Notes: generated by a model not told the origin, from the letters alone. A stretch of DNA of 64,000 nt from CAYFKJ01 sp964401845 (GCA_964401845.1 CAYOAD010000001.1:5035-69034); one strand, 5' to 3'. Counted from the stretch's first letter, positions 52,553 through 61,707 are shown. Made by a program: numbers and translations.

Positions 52553-54172
52553 CTAGGCCTCAAATTCCGCGGCCCGTTCGCGCAGCACGAATTTCTGGAT
52601 CTTGCCGCTGGCGGTGCGGGGCATTTCGCCCAGCACTTCCAGCCTTTCGGGCAGGTACTGGACGGCGAGGTTCTTGCCTTTGAGGAAAGTGCTGAGGGCG
52701 TCCAAGTTCAGCCCGGCTCCGTCGTGCAAGGTCACGAAGGCGCAGGCCCTTTCCACCAGCCGTTCGTCGGGCATGGCGACGATGGCGACGTCGGATACCT
52801 CGGGCATTTGGTGGATAAGGTTTTCGACCTCGACAACCGGAATGTTCTCGCCGCCCCTGATGATGATGTCCTTGCCGCGTCCGATGATGCGGATGTAGCC
52901 CTCGGCATCCATGCGGGCGATGTCGCCGGTATCGAACCAACCGTCCGCGTCGACGGCGTAAAGTTGAGGCCGCTTGTAATAGCCGATGAAAGTCACGGAA
53001 CCGCGGTATTGCAGATGACCGCTCTCCCCATGGGGCAGCTCTCGCCCATCGTCCCCGACCACCCGCACTTGGCTGCCCGGCACGGCCAGGCCGTCCGAAT
53101 CCGCCTCGCGGCCATCGCCGATCAACGTCGAGGTGGAAATTCCCACCTCCGTCATGCCCCAACCCGCCACCAGATTGATGCCGAGCGTCCGGCGCGCGGT
53201 TTCGACCAGCGTCGGGGGGATCGGCGCACCGGCGGTGACGAAAATGCGGAAGCTCTCCAAGTTCCGCTTTTCGACGCCGGGAAAATTCGCCAGGTCCGAA
53301 AGAAACGGCGTGGCGGCGAAGGTATAGCTGATGCCATGGCGCTCAATCAGGTCGACGGCGGTGGCCGGATCCCATACGTCGGTGGTCACCAGTGGTGCGC
53401 CCAAAACCAATGAGGTCATCATGCCGTAAGCGAAGCCGGTCTGATGGGCCAGCGGCGACGGCATGAACACCACGTCATCGGCCGTCAATCCCAGGCGGCG
53501 GTTGAATTCGACGATGGAGGACAGCAGCGTGTTCGAGGTGTGGAGCACGCCCTTGGGTTCGCCCGTGGTGCCCGAAGTATACAAAAGCTGGATAACGTCA
53601 TCCGGCCCCATGGCGGAACCGGTTTCGAAGCCCTCGCCGTCTTCGCTCTCGAAAAAAGCCGCTTCGAAGGCGTCGTCGCCGGACCCGCCGACAATGAACA
53701 CGTGCTCGATCGATGGGATTTCCCCGGCCAGACGTCGGGCAAGGTCCGCGTGATCGAAATCGCGGAAGCGGTCGGGTGCGATGAACACCCTGGCCTCGGC
53801 GTGGGAGAGCATAAAGCTGAGTTCGCGGTGGCGGAAGATGGGCATCAGCGGATTACTGATGGCGCCGATTTTCAGGCAGGCAAGATGGATCACCACGAAC
53901 TGCCAACAGTTCGGCAGCTGGAAGGATACGAAATCACCCTTCTGCACGCCGAGACCGTGTAGGCCACGGGCGATTTGCGACGCCTTGGCATTGAGCTCGG
54001 CGAAGCCAAGAACCGTTTCCGCTCCGGATTCCGCACGATTTTCCACCACCGCGGCCGACTGCGGCCGTTCGGCAACGAAGGCGTCAACGTAATCCGTCAG
54101 AACCGTGCCGGGCCAAAATCCCTGCGCGGCTTCCTTTTGCAGACGCGCCTCATCAATCGTCAATTCGGTCAT
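52553..54172 (-). CDS. AMP-forming acyl-CoA synthetase
   Basis: This 539-residue member of the ANL adenylating family has the P-loop-like motif LLYTSGTTGEPKGVLHTSN, the A5 region GWGMTEVGIS, the hinge YIRIIGRGKDIIIRGGENIP and the C-terminal catalytic Lys in PRTASGKIQKF. It activates a carboxylic acid with ATP and CoA. Sequence resembles ligases for short-chain, cyclohexanecarboxylate or similar acids, but substrate is not certain. The ATG at 54172 gives the standard N-terminus (MTELTIDEARLQKEAA). It converges with the regulator gene, ending 3 bp away. Confidence 0.9.
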   Translation of the reverse strand: MTELTIDEARLQKEAAQGFWPGTVLTDYVDAFVAERPQSAAVVENRAESGAETVLGFAELNAKASQIARGLHGLGVQKGDFVSFQLPNCWQFVVIHLACLKIGAISNPLMPIFRHRELSFMLSHAEARVFIAPDRFRDFDHADLARRLAGEIPSIEHVFIVGGSGDDAFEAAFFESEDGEGFETGSAMGPDDVIQLLYTSGTTGEPKGVLHTSNTLLSSIVEFNRRLGLTADDVVFMPSPLAHQTGFAYGMMTSLVLGAPLVTTDVWDPATAVDLIERHGISYTFAATPFLSDLANFPGVEKRNLESFRIFVTAGAPIPPTLVETARRTLGINLVAGWGMTEVGISTSTLIGDGREADSDGLAVPGSQVRVVGDDGRELPHGESGHLQYRGSVTFIGYYKRPQLYAVDADGWFDTGDIARMDAEGYIRIIGRGKDIIIRGGENIPVVEVENLIHQMPEVSDVAIVAMPDERLVERACAFVTLHDGAGLNLDALSTFLKGKNLAVQYLPERLEVLGEMPRTASGKIQKFVLRERAAEFEA

Positions 54173-54405
54173 CGGGGATACTCTCGGGCGCCTGTACTTG
54201 GTTACAAATGTATCGGTGATTGTATTCACCCCCGCTATTGCCCATCAAGCCATTCTATCGAAAGGGTAAAATTCCCCGTTCCATGTTGCACGTCCAGTTG
54301 ATTGCTATCAATTGACCCTTCGGATACCATCCGCTAAATCGTTCCGAACGCGGGAAGATTCGGCCCTTGACGTGACAGCGCGCGGTGGGCGGGGAGAGTT
54401 CGAGC

Positions 54406-55356
54406 ATGGCGACAACCAACGATCTGGCGCGGGGGGCTCTCAAGCGGGCCGTGAAGCCTTTGGCCTGGCTCCCGGAGGACGGCAAGGACAAGCTGGATTT
54501 CTGGATCGAACACAGGTTTCCGCCGTCGACCATCCATCAGATAACATTCCGGGCGGCGGACGGATGCAACCTGCGTTGCAAGACCTGCCACTTCAGCCTG
54601 GACTACCGCAAGGGCCAGAAGACAATCCTGATGGACCCGCAACTCGTGAAGAACGTCGTCGAAAAGACCAAGGGTTTCGTCAATCTGTGCTGTTTCTCGG
54701 GTTCCGGCGAGCCGCTGATCAATCCTGAGATCGACAAGATGGTGCAGTATGTCACCGATGCCGGCATCAGATCGAAGATCGGCACCAACGTCATGTTGCT
54801 GACGCCGGACATGTCGGACCGGTTGTTGAAAGCCGGCCTCTCCATCCTCAAGGTCTCGATCGACGGCGCCACGGCGGAGACGTATGAAAAGATCCGCATC
54901 GCCGCCAGTTTCCAGAAACTGAAAGACCACCTCGAGTACTTCTGGAACAAGCGCAACGAGATGGGCGCCAAGACGGAGATCCACGTCAACACGGTGATCA
55001 CCACGGACAACGAACACGAGGTCGACGACGTCAAAAAAGTCTTCGGCCATATCGGCGACAAATTCGCCGCCAAGTACCCCAGCAATTTCGGCATCATGGA
55101 CGAACTGCTGGACTACTCGCCCAAGGAAATGACCGTTCAGAAATGCCGCCAGCTGGTCAAGCGGATGACGATCGTTCCGGACGGGCGCGCCTCGATCTGC
55201 TGCGGCGACAACCAGAACATCGGCATCATCGGCAACGTGAACGACAACACCGCGCTCGAGATTTGGAATTCCCCGCTCTACAACGAGTGGCGGGGCTATC
55301 ACCGTACCGGCAGAACCGACCGCATTCCCTTGTGCAAGGATTGCGTCCGCGGCTAG
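54406..55356 (+). CDS. Radical SAM protein with C-terminal SPASM/twitch-like Cys region
   Basis: The 316-residue product has the radical SAM cluster motif CNLRCKTC (C54, C58, C61) followed by FSGSGEPLINPEIDKM, the SAM-binding GGE-like segment. Near the C-terminus, ASICCGDNQNIGIIGNVND and LCKDC supply Cys residues for an auxiliary Fe-S cluster, as in SPASM or twitch domains. GGGGAGAG precedes the ATG. The substrate is unknown. The next gene downstream is an MBOAT acyltransferase, so modification of a surface polysaccharide or peptide is possible. Confidence 0.88.
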   Translation: MATTNDLARGALKRAVKPLAWLPEDGKDKLDFWIEHRFPPSTIHQITFRAADGCNLRCKTCHFSLDYRKGQKTILMDPQLVKNVVEKTKGFVNLCCFSGSGEPLINPEIDKMVQYVTDAGIRSKIGTNVMLLTPDMSDRLLKAGLSILKVSIDGATAETYEKIRIAASFQKLKDHLEYFWNKRNEMGAKTEIHVNTVITTDNEHEVDDVKKVFGHIGDKFAAKYPSNFGIMDELLDYSPKEMTVQKCRQLVKRMTIVPDGRASICCGDNQNIGIIGNVNDNTALEIWNSPLYNEWRGYHRTGRTDRIPLCKDCVRG

Positions 55357-55443
55357 GCAGCGGCGCGCGGCCTCGGCGGCCGATGGGCAAGAATTCCCGC
55401 TCTCCAACGGTGCAATCGCCGTTGCCTCTCCCTATAATCCGGC

Positions 55444-56937
55444 ATGCTTTTCAACTCGCCTGAATTCGTTTTTGCCTTCATCCCCATCGTCCTGGCGCTT
55501 TATTGGTTCACCCTGAAACGCAACCAGACGCTTCTCTGTGTGTTGGTTCTGGCTGCGGCGTCGCTGGTTTTCTACGGCCATTGGAACCCCAAGTACCTCA
55601 TTCTGTTTCTGACCTCAATCGGCGGCAATTTTCTGATTTCCAGCCGCATGTACAAAGCCGATGGCGCCGCCGCCAAGCGCGGGCTGCTGGTCGTCGGCAT
55701 CGTTTTCAATCTGGGCCTGCTGGGCTATTTCAAATACGCCACCTTCCTGGTCGAAAACGCTGCCCTGGCGCTCGGCAAATCCTGGTCGATCGAACCCATC
55801 CTGCTGCCGCTGGCCATTTCGTTTTTCACGTTCCAGCAGATCGCCTACTTGGTGGACTGCCGCAAGGGCGAGGTCGCGCCGCCGCCGCTCGCCAAATATC
55901 TGCTGTTCGTCTCGTTCTTTCCCCAGTTGATCGCTGGCCCCATCGTTCACCACTACGAGATGCTGCCGCAGTTCGAAGATCTGGCGAATAAGCGGGACCG
56001 ATTGTTCTCATTCGTGGCGGGGGCGACGTTCTTTTTCGCCGGCCTCTTCAAGAAAGTCGTGATGGCCGACGGCATCAGCGCCTACGCCGATCCCGTTTTC
56101 GACGGCGTCGCCGGAGGCGCCGCGGTGGCGGGCCTGGACGCCTGGATCGCCACGTTCGCCTTCGGCTTCCAGATCTACTTCGATTTTTCCGGCTACTCGG
56201 ACATGGCCATCGGCCTGGCCCTGTTGTTCGGCGTCCACCTGCCGCTCAATTTCAACAGCCCCTACAAGGCCACCAGCATCATCGAGTTCTGGCGCTGCTG
56301 GCACATGACGCTGTCCCGTTTCCTGCGCGAACATCTCTACATCCCCCTCGGCGGCAACCGGCTGGGCACCGCGCGGCAAATGCGGAACATGATGATCGTC
56401 ATGCTGCTGGGCGGGCTGTGGCACGGCGCGGGCTGGGGCTTCGTCTTGTGGGGCGGCCTTCACGGCACCTATCTGGCGCTCAATCACGCCTGGCGGCGTC
56501 TTGGCCCGAACCTGCGCCTGCCCGCAGGCGCGGGCGGCGCGCTGACGTTCGTCGCCGTAATGATCGCCTGGGTGCCTTTCCGGGCCGAAACCTGGGACGC
56601 GACGGCAACCATGTGGCGGGCCATGGCCGGGCTCTCGGGAAGTGGCACCGCATCCTGGTTCGGTCTCGCACACAATCCCGTACAGATCGCCGAGCCGGCG
56701 CTGGCGTTGGTTTCCCTTGCCGTTCTGTCGGGCTTCGTCTGGCTGGTGCCGAACACGCAGAGTTGGATGCGCTACGCCGGCGCGGACGGCGGAGTGGGAG
56801 GCGGCAGCGATGCGAGGACCTGGAGCTGGCAGCCGTCGACATATTGGGCCCTGTTCCACGCCGGGATTGCCGTAATCGCCCTGGCCTTCATGATCGGCCG
56901 GCCGGAAACCCAGGAATTTCTCTATTTCCAGTTTTGA
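55444..56937 (+). CDS. MBOAT-family O-acyltransferase (AlgI-like)
   Basis: This integral membrane protein of 497 residues belongs to the AlgI/DltB class of membrane-bound O-acyltransferases. It starts MLFNSPEFVFAFIPIVLALY, typical of AlgI, and has QIYFDFSGYSDMAIGLALLF, NSPYKATSIIEFWRCWHMTL and the catalytic-His motif GLWHGAGWGFVLWGGLHG. Such proteins hand an acetyl or other acyl group across the membrane to a surface polymer. The partner gene follows 7 bp later. Confidence 0.92.
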   Translation: MLFNSPEFVFAFIPIVLALYWFTLKRNQTLLCVLVLAAASLVFYGHWNPKYLILFLTSIGGNFLISSRMYKADGAAAKRGLLVVGIVFNLGLLGYFKYATFLVENAALALGKSWSIEPILLPLAISFFTFQQIAYLVDCRKGEVAPPPLAKYLLFVSFFPQLIAGPIVHHYEMLPQFEDLANKRDRLFSFVAGATFFFAGLFKKVVMADGISAYADPVFDGVAGGAAVAGLDAWIATFAFGFQIYFDFSGYSDMAIGLALLFGVHLPLNFNSPYKATSIIEFWRCWHMTLSRFLREHLYIPLGGNRLGTARQMRNMMIVMLLGGLWHGAGWGFVLWGGLHGTYLALNHAWRRLGPNLRLPAGAGGALTFVAVMIAWVPFRAETWDATATMWRAMAGLSGSGTASWFGLAHNPVQIAEPALALVSLAVLSGFVWLVPNTQSWMRYAGADGGVGGGSDARTWSWQPSTYWALFHAGIAVIALAFMIGRPETQEFLYFQF

Positions 56938-56944
56938 TCGCAAC

Positions 56945-58156
56945 ATGGACGCAACCGTTTCATTCCCCACCCTCCGCCGCTACGCCGTAACGTACTTTTC
57001 GGTCATCGTCGGCTTTGCGCTCATCGCCGGTGTCGGATTTCAGATCATGCTCGGCGTTTTCCTTTGGCGGTCCGGCGAACTCGTCCCCGTTTCCGAGATC
57101 GTCCGGCAGCAGATGGCCGGTCCCGCCGTCTACGGCAGCGCCATGCACGAGGATGGTTTCGATTACAAGCTGGAACTGGTGGCGGCGGCCAAGCCGGCGG
57201 TCATTGCCCTCGGCTCGTCACGCGTGCTGCAGTTCCGCCAGTCTTTCTTCAAGGCCAAGTTCATCAATGCCGGCCGCGCCATGAACAACCCCGAAGAGGG
57301 CCTCGAGTTCATGCAGGCGTTGCTGTCCCGCCACAAGCCGAAAGTCGTCATAATCGGCGCCGATTTCTGGTGGTTCAATCCCAATTGGCACTATGCGCGC
57401 CGGCCGGTCCGCAACACATCCCTGAACGTCGCGATGCTGCATCTCGTCGAAAGCTGGGTGTGGGATGGCAAGGTAACCGTCGCCGATCTGTGGCGCGTGG
57501 CGGTGCTCGGCGAACGCGGCAACGATCTGACCCGGCGCCCCAACGTCGGGGTTGCGGCGATCAAACGCGGTAACGGCTACCGGCCCGACGGCTCCCGCGA
57601 TTACGGCCTGCGGTATTCAGGCGGCGACCCGACTTTCGATGACGCGGGGTTCGCCAACTCGTTGTCGCGCATCGACCAAGGTGTTTCCCAGTTCGAATAT
57701 GCCGGCCAGGCCGATCCGAAAAGAATCGCCGGGATAAACCAACTGCTGGATTACCTGACATCCCAGGGCATAACACCCGTCGTCGTCCTGCCGCCCCTGG
57801 CCCGCCGCGTGCTGGACAAGATGGCGACACGCGGTGCGGATTACGGCTACTTCGCCGACATGGGCCGATACGCCGGATCTCTTGAAACCGAGGCCTACGA
57901 TTTCACCGAACCGGAAAGCCTGGGTGCGGACGATTGCGAATTCGTCGACGGATTTCATGGCGGCGAAGTGGTCTACCAGCGCATCCTGGCTGAAATCCTC
58001 CGGCAAAATCCCCGAAGTGTCCTCGCACCCAACGTCGACGGCGACAAACTCAGGCGCTCGATAAATGGCGCCGCAGGCCACGCCTTGACCCGGCAAAGCG
58101 CCCGGGACTACGCCCTGGCGGAAGAAGATTTCCTCAAAATAGGCTGCCGCAAATGA
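56945..58156 (+). CDS. AlgJ/SGNH-like membrane-anchored protein, MBOAT partner
   Basis: The 403-residue protein has one N-terminal membrane anchor (about 15-38) and a large periplasmic domain. AVIALGSSRVLQFRQ (GSSR) occupies the place of the SGNH block I Ser, VVIIGADFWWFNPNWH follows, and FVDGFHGGEVVYQRI supplies a late Asp-x-x-His-like pair. This fits the SGNH-like acyltransferases (AlgJ, AlgX, DltD) that act with MBOAT proteins. I do not recognise a named family, and the catalytic triad is inferred by eye. Transcription is with the MBOAT gene. Confidence 0.75.
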   Translation: MDATVSFPTLRRYAVTYFSVIVGFALIAGVGFQIMLGVFLWRSGELVPVSEIVRQQMAGPAVYGSAMHEDGFDYKLELVAAAKPAVIALGSSRVLQFRQSFFKAKFINAGRAMNNPEEGLEFMQALLSRHKPKVVIIGADFWWFNPNWHYARRPVRNTSLNVAMLHLVESWVWDGKVTVADLWRVAVLGERGNDLTRRPNVGVAAIKRGNGYRPDGSRDYGLRYSGGDPTFDDAGFANSLSRIDQGVSQFEYAGQADPKRIAGINQLLDYLTSQGITPVVVLPPLARRVLDKMATRGADYGYFADMGRYAGSLETEAYDFTEPESLGADDCEFVDGFHGGEVVYQRILAEILRQNPRSVLAPNVDGDKLRRSINGAAGHALTRQSARDYALAEEDFLKIGCRK

Positions 58157-58164
58157 ACACGCCG

Positions 58165-59562
58165 CTATGACCGGCTGAGACCGGCGGCCGAGCGGCCGGC
58201 GATACGGCCCAGCGTGACCGCCGTCAAAAGCCCGTTGCCCGAGAGATAACCCCAATCCGACGGGCCCGACACACCTCGCGCCGCGCCGCCGCCGGCGAAG
58301 AGGTTGGGTAAAGGCGTACCGTCCGGCGTAACAACCTGGGCGTTTTGATCGACCACCAATCCCCCTTGGGTGTGGAACAGGGAACCCGTGACCTTGACGG
58401 CATAATAGGGCGGCCGTAGCGCTTCGTTGACCGTAAAGTCCCGGCCGAATTCGTCGGTCCCCTCGCCGGCCGCCAGCCGGGCCACAGCCTCCAAGGTTTC
58501 GCCAAGTTCGGATTCCGGCAGGCTGCACAGCGCGGCGAGCTCTGCGACGCTGTCGCCGGCGCGCACGGCGCCCGCCTCGACGGCCTGGCGGAAATCCTCG
58601 AAATCCATACCCAGTTCATGCAAACGGCCGTCGAAGATATCCCAGGCCAACCCGTCCGGCTGGGCCATGACCCGGCGGCCCTGCTCGGAGTAGCCCTCGT
58701 GTTCGTTGCTGAAGCGGCGGCCAGCCAGATTGACCTGGATGCCGCCCTCCATCATCAGGGCCCAACTGATCAGAATGCCGTGCGGATGGGCGACCGAACC
58801 GTGGCCCTGGAATGCGCCGAGATCGGCGCAAGCAGCGCCCAGTTCCTCGCCCCAGATAATGGCATCGCCCTGGTTGCCGGTATGGCCGAAATAGTTCGCC
58901 TTCTCCATGTCTGGAATAAACCGCCGTAGCATGTCGGCGTTGCCGCCGAAGCCGTTGCAAGCCAGCACGAGGCTGCCGCAGCCGACCACCTCGGTGGTCC
59001 CGTCAGGCCGTTCATACCCGAGGCCTTCCACCTTTCCGTCTACCCCGGCGTAGAGGTTGGTAACGCGGGTGTCGCCGATAATATCTATACCGGCGGCGGC
59101 CGACGCCTGGCTCAACGCACCGATCAGATCGGCCCCGGTGCGCGACGGCGGCGCGTGCATGCGCAGGCGGCTGTGGTTGGGATAGAGGAAGCCTTCGACC
59201 AGGGTCAACTCAATGTCATGGGTTTGTGTCAGCCAGTCGATGGCCGGGCCGGATTCGGCGCACACCGCGCGGACCATATGGGCGTCGGTCTCACCATGGG
59301 CCTTTGCCAGGATATCGGCGGCCATGATCTCTACGTTGTCCTCGACGCCGCGGTCCTGTTGGATGCGGGTTCCGCAGGCCGGGATCATGCCCGACGAAAG
59401 CGCCGTCGAACCCTGCGGTACGGCATCGCGTTCCAGAACCAGAACGTCGACGCCGGCGTCCGCAGCCGTCAGCGCCGCCACCTGGCCGCAGGCCCCGGCG
59501 CCGATGACGACGACGGGCACGGTGATGTCGAAAGAGATGTCTTCGGCGGGAAGAACGGCCAT
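58165..59562 (-). CDS. FAD-dependent oxidoreductase, fumarate reductase/ketosteroid dehydrogenase-like flavoprotein
   Basis: This 465-residue flavoprotein has an N-terminal FAD motif (VPVVVIGAGACGQVAALTAA, then LVLERDAVPQGSTALSSGM) and a C-terminal FAD-contacting end (NLFAGGGAARGVSGPSDWGY). The middle FRD-like capping domain contains RRFSNEHEGYSEQGRRV. Relatives reduce or dehydrogenate C=C bonds (fumarate, urocanate, 3-ketosteroids). No haem or signal peptide is seen, so it is cytoplasmic. It is the last gene of a three-gene minus-strand set, 3 bp after the isochorismatase-like gene. Confidence 0.85.
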   Translation of the reverse strand: MAVLPAEDISFDITVPVVVIGAGACGQVAALTAADAGVDVLVLERDAVPQGSTALSSGMIPACGTRIQQDRGVEDNVEIMAADILAKAHGETDAHMVRAVCAESGPAIDWLTQTHDIELTLVEGFLYPNHSRLRMHAPPSRTGADLIGALSQASAAAGIDIIGDTRVTNLYAGVDGKVEGLGYERPDGTTEVVGCGSLVLACNGFGGNADMLRRFIPDMEKANYFGHTGNQGDAIIWGEELGAACADLGAFQGHGSVAHPHGILISWALMMEGGIQVNLAGRRFSNEHEGYSEQGRRVMAQPDGLAWDIFDGRLHELGMDFEDFRQAVEAGAVRAGDSVAELAALCSLPESELGETLEAVARLAAGEGTDEFGRDFTVNEALRPPYYAVKVTGSLFHTQGGLVVDQNAQVVTPDGTPLPNLFAGGGAARGVSGPSDWGYLSGNGLLTAVTLGRIAGRSAAGLSRS

Positions 59563-59565
59563 GGT

Positions 59566-60180
59566 TTAGCCGGCAAATGCGCCAAATGCAGAAGCGACGT
59601 CGGCGCAGGTGGAAATCTCCGCGATCGTCGCCATCGAGCCGATGGCGGCCTGGTGGGCTTCGTCGCTGAAGGCGGCGCAGCCGTCCTCCATGACGATACA
59701 GTGGAAATCGCGCACATGAGCGTCGCGCACGGTGGATTCGACGCCGCCATTTGTCACGATGCCGCCGAAGATCAGCGTCTCCAGCCCCGCCTTGCGCAAG
59801 GCGAATTCCAGGCGGCTCATATAGAAGGCCGAGAATGCCACCTTTTCGACCGTGAGGTCGGCGGGCGACAGTTCGTCGATCAGGGCCTGGCCGAAGCTGC
59901 CCGGCGCAAAGTCGCCCTTGCCCAGGAAAGGCCGCAATTTTTTCAGATGATCGGAGATGAAGGGCTCCCCGCCCTTGCCGGGCACCAGCGTGAAATGGGT
60001 CGAGACGATCCAGGCGCCGGCGGCGCGGGCGGCATCGGCGACGGCCTTGTGACGGGGAATGAGGGCGGCAATCGCCTCACTCTTTTGCCCGGCCCTGCCA
60101 TAGGCGCCCTCCGGGTGGAGAAAATCGTTCTGCATATCGACGATGACGAGGCCGGTCCGGGCCGGATCAAATTGCAACAT
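59566..60180 (-). CDS. Isochorismatase-fold hydrolase lacking the usual catalytic Cys
   Basis: The 204-residue protein has the isochorismatase/cysteine hydrolase fold: D15 in VIVDMQNDFLHP, K113 in VEKVAFSAFYMSRLEF, and the nucleophile loop GGIVTNGGVESTVRDAHVRD. In cysteine hydrolases (nicotinamidase, carbamoylases) that loop reads TNxCV; here the Cys position (146) is Gly. Isochorismatases such as PhzD also lack the Cys, so an enol-ether or other Cys-independent reaction is likely. It sits between a helix-turn-helix protein gene and a flavoprotein gene. Confidence 0.85.
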   Translation of the reverse strand: MLQFDPARTGLVIVDMQNDFLHPEGAYGRAGQKSEAIAALIPRHKAVADAARAAGAWIVSTHFTLVPGKGGEPFISDHLKKLRPFLGKGDFAPGSFGQALIDELSPADLTVEKVAFSAFYMSRLEFALRKAGLETLIFGGIVTNGGVESTVRDAHVRDFHCIVMEDGCAAFSDEAHQAAIGSMATIAEISTCADVASAFGAFAG

Positions 60181-60191
60181 GGCTGCTTAAA

Positions 60192-60632
60192 CTATTCCTC
60201 GTTTACCTTGAGCCGCAACCAGTCGCACATCTCGAAGCCGATATTCCGTTCGGCCTCGTTGTCCGAGGTTTGCAGCCGGCCCAGCCGCTCCGCGAGTTCG
60301 ACGATGATCTCAAGATAATGCTCGGCACTGCGCCGTTCCACCATCAGTTCGGAACTCAGCCGGCGCAATTCGGCTTCCAGATTGCCCGCTTCTGTAGCGC
60401 CTTGGCTTTGGCTCTGCGTGATCTTCTTGCTCATGTCCTCCCGCAGATAGCGGATGCGAAGCAAGTTGTCGGATTCGCAAAGATCAAGCGACGGAGCGAT
60501 CGTCTTGACTTCGTCGAGGTCGACCGACCCCTCAAAGGTTTCGATGCCGGCGGCGCGCAGGCGGCCCGTGAGCTCCGAGCGTTTGATGCCGAGCATCTTC
60601 GCGACCTGGGAAATGGCGATCTGCTGAGCCAT
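60192..60632 (-). CDS. Small protein with N-terminal helix-turn-helix and central coiled coil, function unknown
   Basis: I do not recognise this 146-residue protein. Residues 5-30 (ISQVAKMLGIKRSELTGRLR) look like a small MerR- or IF2-N-like helix-turn-helix. Residues about 78-115 form an amphipathic Glu/Leu/Arg-rich coiled coil (EAELRRLSSELMVERRSAEH). It could be a DNA-binding regulator or a scaffold. It is the first gene of the three-gene minus-strand set and is divergent, by 97 bp, from the 2Fe-2S flavoreductase gene, so it may control either side. Confidence 0.75.
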   Translation of the reverse strand: MAQQIAISQVAKMLGIKRSELTGRLRAAGIETFEGSVDLDEVKTIAPSLDLCESDNLLRIRYLREDMSKKITQSQSQGATEAGNLEAELRRLSSELMVERRSAEHYLEIIVELAERLGRLQTSDNEAERNIGFEMCDWLRLKVNEE

Positions 60633-60729
60633 GTCTCAAGCATAGCATTGCCGGCCGGGAAGGGGCGGTAAAACCTGAGCCCCGGATCGCGTCTATCAAT
60701 CGCGATCCACATCGTGCCATGCTCTGGCC

Positions 60730-61707
60730 ATGAGGGAACATTGGGTAACCATCGAGCCAAGCGGGCACCGCTTTGAGATCGACGATCAGGGCTCCATTCT
60801 TCAGGGCGGTTTGAAGTCCGGCATTGCCCTGGCCTACGGCTGCTCCAACGGTACCTGCGGCAAATGCCGGGCGCGCAGGATCAGCGGCGAAATCGAGAGG
60901 ATCAGCCATTCCGACTATGTCTTCAAAGCCTCTGAAAAAGCGCAGGGGCTGTTCCTCATGTGCACCCATACGCCGGCCTCCGACGAACTGGTGGTGGAGG
61001 CCATGGAAGCCCAAAACGCCGACGAAATTTCCATGCAGTGGATCGACATCAAGGTGCGTGCGATCGAATTTCCGGTCGAGGACGTCGCCGTTGTCCGGGC
61101 CCAAACCCCGCGCAGTCAGCGGCTACGCTTTTTGGCGGGACAAACGGCCCGCCTGACGCTGCCGGACAAGGCCGCGCGCCGGGTGTCGCTGGCCAGTTGC
61201 CCGTGCGACGACCGCAACCTGGAATTCCATATCTCACGCATCGAGGGCGAGCCCTTCTCCGAGACGCTGTTCGGGGATAGCGCCGACATTCGGCAAGTGG
61301 GCCTGGTCGGACCGCACGGCTCCTTCACCCTGCGCGAAGGCAGCCCGGAACGGACGATTTTCATCGCCGAGGATACCGGTTTCGGGCCGATCCGCAGCTT
61401 GATCGAGCACGCCATGTCGCTGGACGAGGATGCACCCATGAGCCTTTACCGGAAGACGCGCGATCCCGGCGGGCACTACCTGGCCAACCTGTGCCGGGCC
61501 TGGGCCGACGCCCTCGACGATTTCCGCTTCCAGGCGATCAGCGGCGAAAAACCTGACGAGCTTTTGTCAGAGATCGCGGCTGATCATCCCGACCTCGGCG
61601 CCTCGACGGTTTACGCCGCCGGCTCCAAAGCCATGCTGGAATCGGCAAGCCAACGGCTCACTGCGCTCGGCCTGCCGTCGGATCGGTTATTCGTGGAGGA
61701 AATCTGA
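60730..61707 (+). CDS. 2Fe-2S ferredoxin-type NAD(P)H flavin reductase
   Basis: The 325-residue protein has an N-terminal plant-type [2Fe-2S] domain (C38, C43, C46, C78; CSNGTCGKC), an FAD domain (RRVSLASCP in place of RxYS) and an NAD(P) domain (AEDTGFGPIRSLIEHAM). This order is that of oxygenase reductases and CDP-6-deoxyglucoseen reductase-like proteins. No oxygenase subunit is encoded beside it. The NAD-binding C-terminus ends VYAAGSKAMLESASQRLTAL, a divergent form of the usual CGPP motif. Electron acceptor is unknown. Confidence 0.88.
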   Translation: MREHWVTIEPSGHRFEIDDQGSILQGGLKSGIALAYGCSNGTCGKCRARRISGEIERISHSDYVFKASEKAQGLFLMCTHTPASDELVVEAMEAQNADEISMQWIDIKVRAIEFPVEDVAVVRAQTPRSQRLRFLAGQTARLTLPDKAARRVSLASCPCDDRNLEFHISRIEGEPFSETLFGDSADIRQVGLVGPHGSFTLREGSPERTIFIAEDTGFGPIRSLIEHAMSLDEDAPMSLYRKTRDPGGHYLANLCRAWADALDDFRFQAISGEKPDELLSEIAADHPDLGASTVYAAGSKAMLESASQRLTALGLPSDRLFVEEI

